DNA of 25,778 nt from Gemmatimonadaceae bacterium (GCA_002726335.1 PBSR01000094.1:1-25778), one strand, 5' to 3'; positions 7,366-16,308 are shown, numbered from the stretch's first letter. Notes: generated from the letters alone by a model not told the origin. Program-made: numbers and translations.

Positions 7366-10300
7366 TCACAGCTGCTGCATCCCGCGCTGCGCCCGTGGGT
7401 TTCCCGGTTCACGCATCAGCGCCTGCCGGTACGCCTGGCGCGCCGCCTCCAAATGTCCCAGGCGGGCCGTTGCGTCCCCAAGGTTGATCCAGGCGCGAGT
7501 GTAGGTTGGTTGTTCCTCGACGGCGCGACGGAACCAGGAGGCAGCGGCCCCCAGGTCTCCGACCTGGATCCAACCGACACCCAGGTTATTGGCCAGCTGG
7601 GCCGAGCGCGGGTGATACTCGAGACCACGGGCGAACACGGCGATGGCTTCCTCCCAGCGCTCGCCCCGCAGCAGGTATTTGCCCCACTCGTTGAACGCCC
7701 GCGAGTCCTCCTGAAAATCCTTCGCCGCCGTGCGATACTGCGTCTCTGCCTCGTCCGTTCGCCCACGCTGTGCGGCCAACGAAGCCAGTTGCAGGCGGAC
7801 TCCGACAGACCCGGGATTTACGATCAGGGCCTGGCGCAGGTCGTTGTCGGCCTCCTCGAAGAGGCCGCGCCGTTGCCGGATCGTCGCCCGACGCAACAGC
7901 AGACGCACGTCGTCGGGTTGAGCGGTCAGGGAGCGTGAGTACAACGCCTCCGCAGCCTGCAACTCACCCTGCTGTTCCAGAGCAGACCCGGCGGTAGCCG
8001 CCAGCTCCGGAAACAGGCGCCGTACCTCCATGTCGAGCGGGTTGAGCCGAGCCGCCGACTCAATCGCCCGCAGAGCGGCGCTCTGGCGCCCGGCATTGAG
8101 ATGTGCGGTGACCGCCCTCGCCGCCGACCGCGCCTTCCACGTGCTCACCAGCGCCTCGGGCACGTGGTCGCCGACGTCGGTCAGAAACTGTGTCGGTGTC
8201 GGCGTGCGGATGTCATCCAGTTCGTGCGGCCCGAACAGTCCGGGGCCGGCGATCAGTCCTGCCGCCTGCCCGTGTGGTGCCGAGAATTCGAGGGTGGCGT
8301 TGTCGTCGGTGTTGAGACGGCCGGCGGCGGCGAACCCACGCAGGGCGTCGTCGGCGGCAACATAGCTGCTGAGGATCTGCTCGACCGTGTGCACGCCGAT
8401 ACGCTCGAGGTCAGAACGCAGTTCACGCATTTCGGCCCGTTCGAGCAGATTGGCCAGTGACAGATGGATTGGCCCTTCGCCGCCTACCAGAAAGTAGTCC
8501 CCCCCCGGCACGGATTCCCACAGTGTCACGTGAGGGAAAACACGAGCGAAGGTGCGGACGATCGTGCGGAAGTCGGCGCTCGTCATCGAGTATGCCTGGA
8601 TCCAGCTGCACATGATGCCGCCGGGTGCCAGCTTGCTTCGACAGGCCTGGAAGAACTCCACCGTGAACAGGTCCGCCATACCGGCGATCCACAGATTCGA
8701 GGGCTGCGAGATGATGACGTCGAAAGAGGCAGCCACGTGGGCAGTGTGGTTGCGCCCGTCGCCGATGATCAGACGCACACGCTCGTCGGCCAGGGCGTCA
8801 CCATTTGCCTCCTGGAACAGGCGCGCCGCGTGCACCACCTCGGGCGAGATCTCGACACACTCGATGGATGTTACCGGGTGCTGTTCGAGTGCACCGAGTG
8901 AAATGCCGCTGCCGAGCCCGATCAGCAGCGTCTGCTGCGGGTCGGGATGCAGCAGCGCCGGCAGATGCGACAGCAGAGACTGCGACCGCAGATCGCCTCG
9001 CGATGACGCGTCGGTCTTGCCGTTGACCTTCAGGTACAGCTCGCCGCCGCTCTCGACGACCGTGACCGTCGCTGTCAGCCCCTCCTCCTCGTACAGCAAC
9101 CTGCGGCGTTTCGACATGACCTGGCCCAGATCCACACCCCGGGTCACCGCCTTCGCCTTGTAGCGATAGGCGTAGAGATACGGGGCGCTGTTGAGCAGGT
9201 ACGTGTCCCACCCGGGCATGGCAGCGGTGGCGCCCACCAGCGCCACGCCGGCGACGCCGATGCACAGCGCGCGTCGACGGGTTGTCCCCCAGCCGGAGAC
9301 CCACCAGAAGACAGCGCCGAGCAGGGCGTTCAGCACGACGGCAAGCAGGATGGAATTGCGCACGCCGATCCACGGGATCAGCACAAATCCGGCGACAAAG
9401 GAGCCGATGACGGAGCCGATCGTGTTGGCTGCATAGGCCTCACCGACGGAGCGTCCGATGGCTTTCAGGTCACGGGCGTAGATACGGGCTACCGTAGGAA
9501 ACACGCCGCCCATGGCGAAGGTCGGTACCAACATCAGCAGGAAGACGGTGACGAACTGCACGGCGTGCAGTGTGGCGAAGGTGCCGGCCCAGGATGTCAC
9601 CAACTCGACGACCAGAGGTGGCGCAATACCGAACAGCGGCACGATCGCCAGACAGGCGACAGCGACGACGACCTGCAGCACCCCGAGCAGGAGCACGGGA
9701 TTGCGCCGGCGGTCGATGAATCCGGCGAGCACGACGGCACCGAGTCCGAGTCCGGCGATAAAGGCGACGAGCATCAGCGTGAAGGCGTAGACAGAACTGC
9801 CGATCAGTTGCGTCAGCGTCCGTGTCCACGCGACCTCGTAAATCATCGACGCCGCCCCGGCGATCGCCAGGCCGACGACAACCGCCGTCTGCAGCGGTTC
9901 GCGTGCCATACTCGGATCCGGTTCTGCGCCGGCCAGGGGCGGAGACTCGCGCTGGCGATCGATGGCTAACGACAGCAAGCCTATCGCGATACTGCCGCCA
10001 GCCCCCATCCACAGTGTTCCCTGCACGCCGCCGAGCGGCACAAAGGCGAAACCGGCGGCGGCGGCACCCATGGCAGCGCCGATCGTGTTGACACCGTAAA
10101 GGCGGCCGACGTCGCGGCCTACCCACTGCAAGCCTTCGGCCAGATAGCGCGTCAACAACGGCAGCGTCGCTCCCATCATCGTCGCCGGCGGCAACAACAG
10201 AGCGCTGCTCAGCAGGAAACGCCCCAGGGAGAGCACTCCTGCCTGGTCGGCAAAGTGACGGTAGAGCCAGCCGTACAGCGGATCGGCCGGCAGCATCAGC

Positions 10301-10563
10301 ACCGGCAGCAACAGGGCGTACGCACCGACGAGCAGTTCCAGCACGCCGTAGGCGCGCAGGGGACGGCGCACACGATCGACGACGCGTCCCGCCAGGAACG
10401 AGCCCAGCGCCAGGCCACCCATGAACGCGGTGAGCACGGTCGCCGACGTGTGCACGGTGTTGCCCATGATGATGCGGAACTGTCGCATCCACGTGATCTC
10501 ATAGAGCAGGCCGAGAGCGCCGGACAGGAAGAAGAGAACGAAGATCGTCAGACGCCAGCTCAT
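7366..10563 (-). CDS. Fused MFS-like transporter / spermidine-synthase-like / TPR membrane protein
   Basis: 1065 aa. Residues 1-450 are hydrophobic with an internal duplication: L-S-G-A-L-G-L-L-Y-E-I-T-W-x-R near 14 and I-A-G-A-A-S-M-I-Y-E-V-A-W-T-R near 234. Residues about 480-700 are a Rossmann methyltransferase-like fold of spermidine synthase type: L-L-I-G-L-G-S-G-I-S (546-555), C-V-E-I-S-P-E-V (569-576), I-G-D-G-R-N (600-605). Where aminopropyltransferases have a catalytic D-S-S-D-P loop this protein has I-S-Q-P-S-N-L-W (618-625), the pattern of the separate fused MFS/spermidine-synthase family, so polyamine synthesis should not be assumed. Residues about 840-1065 are TPRs. Start ATG 10563 has GGAG six bases upstream and overlaps the SGNH gene's stop in an ATGA, so the two are probably translationally coupled. 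Confidence 0.87.
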   Translation of the reverse strand: MSWRLTIFVLFFLSGALGLLYEITWMRQFRIIMGNTVHTSATVLTAFMGGLALGSFLAGRVVDRVRRPLRAYGVLELLVGAYALLLPVLMLPADPLYGWLYRHFADQAGVLSLGRFLLSSALLLPPATMMGATLPLLTRYLAEGLQWVGRDVGRLYGVNTIGAAMGAAAAGFAFVPLGGVQGTLWMGAGGSIAIGLLSLAIDRQRESPPLAGAEPDPSMAREPLQTAVVVGLAIAGAASMIYEVAWTRTLTQLIGSSVYAFTLMLVAFIAGLGLGAVVLAGFIDRRRNPVLLLGVLQVVVAVACLAIVPLFGIAPPLVVELVTSWAGTFATLHAVQFVTVFLLMLVPTFAMGGVFPTVARIYARDLKAIGRSVGEAYAANTIGSVIGSFVAGFVLIPWIGVRNSILLAVVLNALLGAVFWWVSGWGTTRRRALCIGVAGVALVGATAAMPGWDTYLLNSAPYLYAYRYKAKAVTRGVDLGQVMSKRRRLLYEEEGLTATVTVVESGGELYLKVNGKTDASSRGDLRSQSLLSHLPALLHPDPQQTLLIGLGSGISLGALEQHPVTSIECVEISPEVVHAARLFQEANGDALADERVRLIIGDGRNHTAHVAASFDVIISQPSNLWIAGMADLFTVEFFQACRSKLAPGGIMCSWIQAYSMTSADFRTIVRTFARVFPHVTLWESVPGGDYFLVGGEGPIHLSLANLLERAEMRELRSDLERIGVHTVEQILSSYVAADDALRGFAAAGRLNTDDNATLEFSAPHGQAAGLIAGPGLFGPHELDDIRTPTPTQFLTDVGDHVPEALVSTWKARSAARAVTAHLNAGRQSAALRAIESAARLNPLDMEVRRLFPELAATAGSALEQQGELQAAEALYSRSLTAQPDDVRLLLRRATIRQRRGLFEEADNDLRQALIVNPGSVGVRLQLASLAAQRGRTDEAETQYRTAAKDFQEDSRAFNEWGKYLLRGERWEEAIAVFARGLEYHPRSAQLANNLGVGWIQVGDLGAAASWFRRAVEEQPTYTRAWINLGDATARLGHLEAARQAYRQALMREPGNPRAQRGMQQL

Positions 10564-12551
10564 GTTCCTCTCCGGAGGGATTCGACGAGGCGCTCGAAGT
10601 ACGGGTTGTCGGCCTGGGCTGAGGCCATCGCCGCGTAGCGACGTGCATCGTCAGCCCGGCCCACCGCCAGCAACTGCTCGGCCAGCAGTGGGAACAGGGA
10701 GTAGAGGAAGTCGGCGCGGAAGGTCTCGTCGAGAAAGGCCTGCTCGAGGCCGGCCAGCGCGGCTTCGCTGTCGCCCAGGAAGTGATGCAGTGATCCGCGC
10801 ACGAAGTGAATGTAGGCGGCTTGCACACCGGGTGACCGGGCGACGAAAGCGACCCGGGCAAGAGACTCGCGCAGCTCCGGCGCGATCTGCGCCAGCGGCG
10901 CGCCCTGCAGATGCGCGCACCAACCGAGCTGCACGCTCGCCCACAGATCTCCACGCGGGGTGTAGGGCGCCTCCAGCCGGGCGGCCCGATAGTGCTTCTG
11001 CGCGGCGGCGAATTGCCGGTCGACATAAAGCTCGTTGGCCAGTTCAAGAGCCAGCGGCGTCATCTCGCCCTGCTTCATCCAACGCTGAGAGCCGCGTCTT
11101 TCAGCTGCCGACAGCTCACGCCAGCGGCGCGCTCCCCGCTGACGGAAGATCTCCGCTGCGTGCCGGTGGAACCTGTCCATCGGCGGCGCCCCGAGCAACT
11201 CCGCCATCGCCTGATCGACCCGTACTCCATCGGCACGTATCCATCCATGGCGCTCCACGTAGGTGTCGATCGGTGACAGTTGCGCCACCTGCTCCGCGTC
11301 GAGCAGCACCCCGGCGATGGTGCGTGCGATCAGGGCCTGTCCCTGGACGCTGGGATGTACGTGGTCGACCATCCACTCCCACCCGGGCAGACGGGGCGCT
11401 GCGGCGCGGCCGAACTCGGCCTCCACATCTACCAACTCGACCTGCAGGTCCGCCGCCAACTGACGGATGCTGTCGTTGTGCGCCGCCGGGGCTCGCCATG
11501 GCATGGTGTCCAGTTCCAACGCTCGGCGCAGTTCGGCGCTGGCCTCCGCATGGCGCCCGCTGCGACGCAGCGCCCGACCACGCGCGAAGGCCGTGAGGGC
11601 ATACCCTGACAGCCCCTCGCCGTGATACAGATCGAGAGCCGTAAGAGCCGCTGTCACTGCCGCGTCATCGTTGGCGTAGGTCGCCGCGTGCAGAGCGTTG
11701 ACCGCCGCCCACGCCTCGCGACCCGCAGCGGCAGTCGTATCGGGAGTCAACGATCCCGCGGGCGCGAAGTCCTCGAGGTTGGCCACCAATGTGCACAGCA
11801 CCGGCCGTGCGCCGGCAGCCCGCACTGCCTGCACGGCGACGCGCAGGTTGTGCGACAGCGCGCCCGCAGCGCGCTCGCGCAACTCGGCACGGGGGTGCAC
11901 CTGACCGCGGCGTGCCAGGCTTTCCAACAGCTGACGCGAGGCCACGGCGGGTCGAGACACCCAATCGGCGCCACGTTGCATCAGATGTGGCAGGCGCCAC
12001 CCCATCAGATGGTAGCGCACAGCCGCCTTGGACTGCTCGGCCCCACCGAACAGCCCGTAGAACTCGTTATGTCCCGAGTAGACGACGACGACATCCGGAT
12101 CCATCGCCAGTGCCTCATCGACAGTCCGCGCCACGGCGAAGCTGGCGATGGATGTGATCCCCAGGTTGAACACCTCCACAACGCGATCCGGCAGAACGTC
12201 CTGCAGCATCGCCCGCAGGAACGCGGGAAATGCCAACCGGTGTGGATGCGGATAGCCTTGGACAGAAGAGGCCCCCACGACGACGACCCGGTAGCGCTGT
12301 GGCCGGTCAGCTACGAAGGGCTCACCGCGCATGCGCCCGCTCGCCAGAAGAGCGCCATCGTAGCGCTCCTGGAAGAAACGCTCCGGAAAGCGCGCGTTCG
12401 TGCTCATCAACACGCGTTCCCCGTCGACCACCAGCGTCAGCTGTAAGGGAGGATAGCCGCCGAGGTCGAACAGCCGCAGCGCCGCCTCAACCAGGAGCAG
12501 CAACAGGACCGGCGTCGCCGCCAGGAAACCGCGGAAGAACCAGAGTTTCAC
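10560..12551 (-). CDS. Membrane-anchored SGNH/GDSL-like hydrolase with TPR-like repeats
   Basis: 663 aa from GTG 12551; an in-frame TGA five codons upstream rules out a longer start. One N-terminal hydrophobic segment (about 7-24) anchors it, placing the rest outside the inner membrane. SGNH blocks are visible: V-V-V-V-G-A-S-S (catalytic Ser likely 95), N-L-G-I-T-S (Gly 131), S-G-H-N-E-F (Asn 162) and D-H-V-H-P-S (Asp 396, His 399). A helical TPR-like insert (about 280-350) lies between blocks III and V, and a helical repeat tail covers about 470-663. SGNH enzymes of this sort add or remove acyl (often acetyl) groups on glycans or other envelope polymers; substrate unknown. It follows the lipoprotein gene by 120 bp and overlaps the MFS/synthase-like gene by 4 bp. 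Confidence 0.86.
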   Translation of the reverse strand: MKLWFFRGFLAATPVLLLLLVEAALRLFDLGGYPPLQLTLVVDGERVLMSTNARFPERFFQERYDGALLASGRMRGEPFVADRPQRYRVVVVGASSVQGYPHPHRLAFPAFLRAMLQDVLPDRVVEVFNLGITSIASFAVARTVDEALAMDPDVVVVYSGHNEFYGLFGGAEQSKAAVRYHLMGWRLPHLMQRGADWVSRPAVASRQLLESLARRGQVHPRAELRERAAGALSHNLRVAVQAVRAAGARPVLCTLVANLEDFAPAGSLTPDTTAAAGREAWAAVNALHAATYANDDAAVTAALTALDLYHGEGLSGYALTAFARGRALRRSGRHAEASAELRRALELDTMPWRAPAAHNDSIRQLAADLQVELVDVEAEFGRAAAPRLPGWEWMVDHVHPSVQGQALIARTIAGVLLDAEQVAQLSPIDTYVERHGWIRADGVRVDQAMAELLGAPPMDRFHRHAAEIFRQRGARRWRELSAAERRGSQRWMKQGEMTPLALELANELYVDRQFAAAQKHYRAARLEAPYTPRGDLWASVQLGWCAHLQGAPLAQIAPELRESLARVAFVARSPGVQAAYIHFVRGSLHHFLGDSEAALAGLEQAFLDETFRADFLYSLFPLLAEQLLAVGRADDARRYAAMASAQADNPYFERLVESLRRGT

Positions 12552-12603
12552 GTCGACACGGGCTCAGAGTAGAGGGGGAGTTGGCATAGATCAGCGTACA
12601 GCA

Positions 12604-12626
12604 GAGACCCGCCTGGAAAGGGTCTC
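12604..12626 (-). other. Hairpin in the lipoprotein-SGNH gap
   Basis: GAGACCC (12604-12610) and GGGTCTC (12620-12626) are perfect 7-bp arms with a 9-base loop, in the 120-bp gap 12552-12671. No T-run follows on the minus strand. It may be a weak or Rho-assisted terminator or a processing site; the gap shows nothing else. Confidence 0.4.
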
Positions 12627-12671
12627 CCAAGCGGGCGTCTGCACGAACTCGTTGTAGCGTAAGCGCTGGAT

Positions 12672-13424
12672 TTACCGCTCGCTGATCTCCACCGTACCGT
12701 CGGGAAACTCGCGACCAACCTCGCGCTCAAAAGTGAATGGGACGTCCACCGCCTCGACGGGTTCGCCCCGATAGTCAAAGCGGATGACCAGATCCTTCAC
12801 CGTCACCGTCATCTCGGAGACATCCGTGTGCAGTGTCTCGAACAGAACATACCCCTCCATCTCCTGGCCGGAGAAGATGTCCTCCCGTCGGAACATCGTC
12901 GACTGCAGGATCGCTCGGCGCTCCTTGTAGACACTGTACTCATTGCCGCGGTAACCGATGGCGTATGCCCGAAAGTAGCGGTCCAGCTGCTTCATGTTGA
13001 GATCGTAATACTTGCGCTGGTTGCTGCTGGCCAGAACGACATCACCGATGGCCCGCACCTTCGGATACTGGTAGTTCTTGACCCCCAGCATGAAGACGGT
13101 GAAGCGCTTCTTCTCGTCCCCGGTGTAGAAGTCGTCGACGCCACCGTACGTGAAGGGGTTCATACTGAGCGCGCCAAGATCGCCACCGCCGAACTGGCGG
13201 TTCAACTCATCGTCTGTCACCGGCCGCATACGGACCTCGAGGCGATCTTGCGTCCAGGTGATCGTCCCGTCGTCGGCGACGGTCATGTTCTGCACTTGCT
13301 GGTCTTCGGCGCTCGGCTGCACGTCGCCCACGTACGGACGCCAGGCACAACTGGCGACGGTACAGAGCGTTGCCAGAACTGCCCAGCGGCTGTGGGAGAG
13401 TATCATCTCTCTACACGTCTTCAT
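12672..13424 (-). CDS. Predicted lipoprotein coupled to the upstream beta-barrel gene
   Basis: 250 aa from ATG 13424, or 251 aa from GTG 13427. A GGAG lies nine bases before the ATG and six before the GTG. The barrel gene's TAG (13429-13427) shares its G with the GTG, or leaves 2 bp before the ATG, so translation is probably coupled either way. The signal peptide ends at lipobox V-A-S-C (Cys 26 from the ATG). The mature part is homologous over its length to the lipoprotein at 239-1000: R-P-V-T-D-D-E-L-N-R-Q-F, N-P-F-T-Y-G, Y-F-R-A-Y-A-I-G-Y-R-G-N-E-Y, G-Q-E-M-E-G-Y-V-L-F, R-F-D-Y-R-G-E-P-V and F-E-R-E-V-G-R. No named family recognised. The coupling suggests it serves as the periplasmic or surface partner of the barrel (inference). 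Confidence 0.86.
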   Translation of the reverse strand: MKTCREMILSHSRWAVLATLCTVASCAWRPYVGDVQPSAEDQQVQNMTVADDGTITWTQDRLEVRMRPVTDDELNRQFGGGDLGALSMNPFTYGGVDDFYTGDEKKRFTVFMLGVKNYQYPKVRAIGDVVLASSNQRKYYDLNMKQLDRYFRAYAIGYRGNEYSVYKERRAILQSTMFRREDIFSGQEMEGYVLFETLHTDVSEMTVTVKDLVIRFDYRGEPVEAVDVPFTFEREVGREFPDGTVEISER

Positions 13425-13426
13425 CA

Positions 13427-16195
13427 CTAGAAGCTCCCGAAGCCCGCATACATGGCGAAGAAGATGAATGTCTCAGTCTGCACGTCATCGAGGAAATCGA
13501 TGTCGATCCTCGAGACACGCAAACCGAACTCGGTGAACACCTCATAGCCCTGGTAGTCGGTGCGGTTCATCACCTGCATCGCGCCGACCAGCTCGTTGCG
13601 CGGCGATCCTTCAAGGGTCTCCTTGACGCTGTCGCGGAATTGCTTCGTCCACAAGTACTCTGTGCCGACCTGCAGGTTGCTGCGCGACAGGAAGGGGAAA
13701 CGCACGATGAGGAACGCAGATTCGCGCAACTCCGTCGTCGGCCGCTGCAGTTGGCTCTCTTTCAGCGACGGTACGAGCCGTTGGAACTCACTCTTCCAGC
13801 GTGGCTGGATCTTGATGCCGCCGATCTCACGTATGTAGTCGACCTTGTTGATCAGACCCAAGAAACTGGCCGTTTCGCGTATGTCTTCGGAGGGCAACAC
13901 GCGCCGGTTGGCCAGCTGATCCTCGTAGTCGACCTGATCGATAAACTCGTACTTGAACTTGTTGATCATGTTGATCGATTCCCAGCGCGTGAGATCGAAC
14001 TGGGCGTAGATCGTGTTGGCCCAGGCGTCACGCATCGGCAGCGGATCCTCACGCGGTACGATCTCACCAGCGACGCCGTCGGCGATGCGCCAGATCAGCA
14101 GATCATCTTTGATATCATCCTGGACGCGGCGCAGGTTCTCGTACACGCGCAGCTTGCCGAGGCGGGCGAAGTCGCGCTCATAGGTAAACAATGCGTACAT
14201 CGTCTCGTTGTCGCGGTCGTCGGCGAGTTGGCGCACGTCGAGACGACCGACGGTCAACTTTGCCCACGGGCCGAGGAATGAACCGCCGTAGACATTGTAG
14301 CCGCGGCGATCGCGTTTGTACGGGTAATCGGGCTGATCGTCATTCTCAAATCGATCCGCGATGCCGTTGTTGTTCATGTCAACGCCGAAGAGGAACTCCG
14401 GCCGATCGACGTTATAACGCAGGAACGGCTCTTCCCAGTCCGGTTTGAGATTCGGCCGCACGAGGTCCACGTCGTTCTGGTTGAAGTCGGCAACGAAATC
14501 GTTGTTCTCATCCCACCCGGGGAACACGAAACGGTCGGCAGCCGCACCTGAACCGATACGCTGCCAGTCGACCGCCCGGTCCTGATCGTCGTTGTCGTCG
14601 ACCATCTCGAAGATCGCCAACGTCTGCGAATCGTAGTCGATCGGTCCCGTATCGCCACGCTGCATCGCCAGATACGAACTCGTGCTGTAGTTCGGATCCA
14701 TGCTGTAGGCTTCGCCGAAGAAGAAGAACGGATACGGCTTGCGCGACAGGTTTATCATCCACGCGTCCGCCTTTTCGACAGCGTGCCGGTTCGCCGTGGC
14801 ATCGTTCTCGGCAAAGCGTGGAAACCGCTTGTGTTGCCGGTTGCGATCCCACTCAGCACTGACGTCGAACCCGAACGCGTCGTGGGCCTCGATGGTGAAA
14901 CCGAAGATCTCGTTCGCCGTCGGCAGCCCGTACTCGATCCGCACGAAGCGCTGATTCGAACCATCCTTGACGTTGCCCGGTGCGCGGATCGTCCGCTCCG
15001 GCATGCCCTCCGACAGGAACACGGGCTGGTTCAGTTGGTTGGTCTGATTGTTTGACGTGACGTCGATGCGGTAGTCATTTGCCACCAGCAAGCGGAACTC
15101 GACGGCGGCGATGTCGGCCGGCTGTGGCCCGACGCCGGCCGCCTTGTACTCAGGGCCGTCGAACTCGTAGCGCAGAGTAATCGTTTCGCGTCCGTCAGCC
15201 GTGCGAAAACCCTCGCGCTGGAAACCGCCTTCGACGACGGGCTCGTATTCGAGGATGGGACTGTCGCTGCCGTCCTTCTGCCGCAGGCGACGCCGGTTGG
15301 ATATCCTGGAGCCGTCGGCGTCGGTGATGACCACCTCTTCGAGGAAAAACGCCGCACCCGCCGTCAGATCCTGCGGCGAATCGTCACTGAGACGGATCGC
15401 CACTTGGGTAATGTCGGCGTTCTGTGCTTCGGTGAGGGAGCCCTGCAACGGATTGCCCTGGAACGCCTGGCCGCGCGTGCGCGCGTTGAATGAGTTGACG
15501 TACGTCGCACCCACCTTGACGAAGTCACCGATCTGCGCCGTTGCTCGTCCACCGAGCAGGTTCGTCACGTTCGATTTCTCGTTCGGTTCTGCGGCCGTAC
15601 TGCGGAATCCGCTGGGCCGTGAGGCGATGACGGTGGCTTCGTACTTGTCGGATGCCAGGTCCATCTGGATGCCGTCAAACAGTGGCTTGGAGAAAGTCAG
15701 AGGTGTTAGCGAAGTGCGGATTTCATTGCCCACAGTGATCGACGCGTGGTATTGGCCCTTGGAGTCGGAAGCGACGACCAGATTGGAGAAGAACTGACCG
15801 AACTGACCCGTTTTCAGCAGTCGGCTGCCCGCCGCCTCAGGCTCGGAAACGGTCCAGTTGAACACCAGCCAGCCCTTGGTGATGAAGCGGCCGTAGACAT
15901 CGTAGAAATAATCACCTTCGATGCTGGTGCTGACGTAGCGCTCGTACTGCTGACGGGCGTAGTTGCTGTACTCCCATTGCTTCCAGCCGTAGTCGTTGAA
16001 CAACTCCTGCGGCACGTACCACTTCCTCACTGCCGGGTCGAGGGCGCCGAAGAGCACGCCAGGACCATACGGCTCGAAGCTGACTTCGCCACCCCTTCGC
16101 ACTCCGAGTCGGGTTCCCACATCGTCCTGGGCCGCTGCAGGTAGAGCAGTGGCCATGGCGCAGAAAATGAGGAGCACGCAGGCTCGTCTGTACAC
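13427..16195 (-). CDS. Large predicted outer-membrane beta-barrel protein
   Basis: 922 aa from GTG 16195, chosen because GGGAGGG (16202-16208) stands six bases upstream and the product then starts directly with a signal peptide, V-Y-R-R then a hydrophobic core, cleaved after P-A-A-A (residue 22). A GTG at 16240 would add 15 residues in front of it. The rest alternates polar and hydrophobic/aromatic residues as in outer-membrane strands and ends in F-A-M-Y-A-G-F-G-S-F, a terminal Phe as in BAM-dependent barrels. Residues about 532-620 form an Asp/Asn-rich insert (V-D-D-N-D-D-Q-D, W-D-E-N-N-D, D-M-N-N-N-G-I-A-D) that looks cation-binding and is presumably an extracellular or periplasmic loop. 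It is not SprA (far too short) and no TonB box or SusC plug was recognised. Role as transporter, export channel or display platform cannot be decided. Confidence 0.8.
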   Translation of the reverse strand: MYRRACVLLIFCAMATALPAAAQDDVGTRLGVRRGGEVSFEPYGPGVLFGALDPAVRKWYVPQELFNDYGWKQWEYSNYARQQYERYVSTSIEGDYFYDVYGRFITKGWLVFNWTVSEPEAAGSRLLKTGQFGQFFSNLVVASDSKGQYHASITVGNEIRTSLTPLTFSKPLFDGIQMDLASDKYEATVIASRPSGFRSTAAEPNEKSNVTNLLGGRATAQIGDFVKVGATYVNSFNARTRGQAFQGNPLQGSLTEAQNADITQVAIRLSDDSPQDLTAGAAFFLEEVVITDADGSRISNRRRLRQKDGSDSPILEYEPVVEGGFQREGFRTADGRETITLRYEFDGPEYKAAGVGPQPADIAAVEFRLLVANDYRIDVTSNNQTNQLNQPVFLSEGMPERTIRAPGNVKDGSNQRFVRIEYGLPTANEIFGFTIEAHDAFGFDVSAEWDRNRQHKRFPRFAENDATANRHAVEKADAWMINLSRKPYPFFFFGEAYSMDPNYSTSSYLAMQRGDTGPIDYDSQTLAIFEMVDDNDDQDRAVDWQRIGSGAAADRFVFPGWDENNDFVADFNQNDVDLVRPNLKPDWEEPFLRYNVDRPEFLFGVDMNNNGIADRFENDDQPDYPYKRDRRGYNVYGGSFLGPWAKLTVGRLDVRQLADDRDNETMYALFTYERDFARLGKLRVYENLRRVQDDIKDDLLIWRIADGVAGEIVPREDPLPMRDAWANTIYAQFDLTRWESINMINKFKYEFIDQVDYEDQLANRRVLPSEDIRETASFLGLINKVDYIREIGGIKIQPRWKSEFQRLVPSLKESQLQRPTTELRESAFLIVRFPFLSRSNLQVGTEYLWTKQFRDSVKETLEGSPRNELVGAMQVMNRTDYQGYEVFTEFGLRVSRIDIDFLDDVQTETFIFFAMYAGFGSF

Positions 16196-16201
16196 GCTGA
16201 A

Positions 16202-16208
16202 CCCTCCC
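16202..16208 (-). promoter_or_regulatory. Ribosome binding site deciding the GTG 16195 start
   Basis: GGGAGGG on the minus strand, six bases before GTG 16195. The rival GTG at 16240 has no comparable site. Confidence 0.65.
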
Positions 16209-16270
16209 TTTCCATTGTTGCGAAGCCGCAGCGGGCCCACCGGTCATGGCTTTCCCGCCTTCGGCTGCAG

Positions 16271-16300
16271 ACACCAGGGCGATGAGAACTCGCCCGGTGT
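16271..16300 (-). other. Strong intercistronic hairpin after the 16309-19986 gene
   Basis: On the minus strand ACACCGGGCGA pairs with TCGCCC-T-GGTGT: 11 base pairs with one bulged T and a 7-base loop, starting eight bases after the stop codon. No T-tract follows, so full termination is doubtful; it more likely protects the 3' end of the upstream message or tunes expression of the downstream barrel. Confidence 0.5.
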
Positions 16301-16308
16301 TTGATCCG

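Noticed and set aside
7366..10563. Annotation as spermidine synthase (speE)
   Set aside because: The catalytic Asp loop is replaced by Q-P-S-N and the domain is fused to MFS-like and TPR parts.
13427..16195. SprA-type type IX secretion channel or SusC-type transporter
   Set aside because: Far shorter than SprA, and no TonB box or SusC plug pattern was visible.
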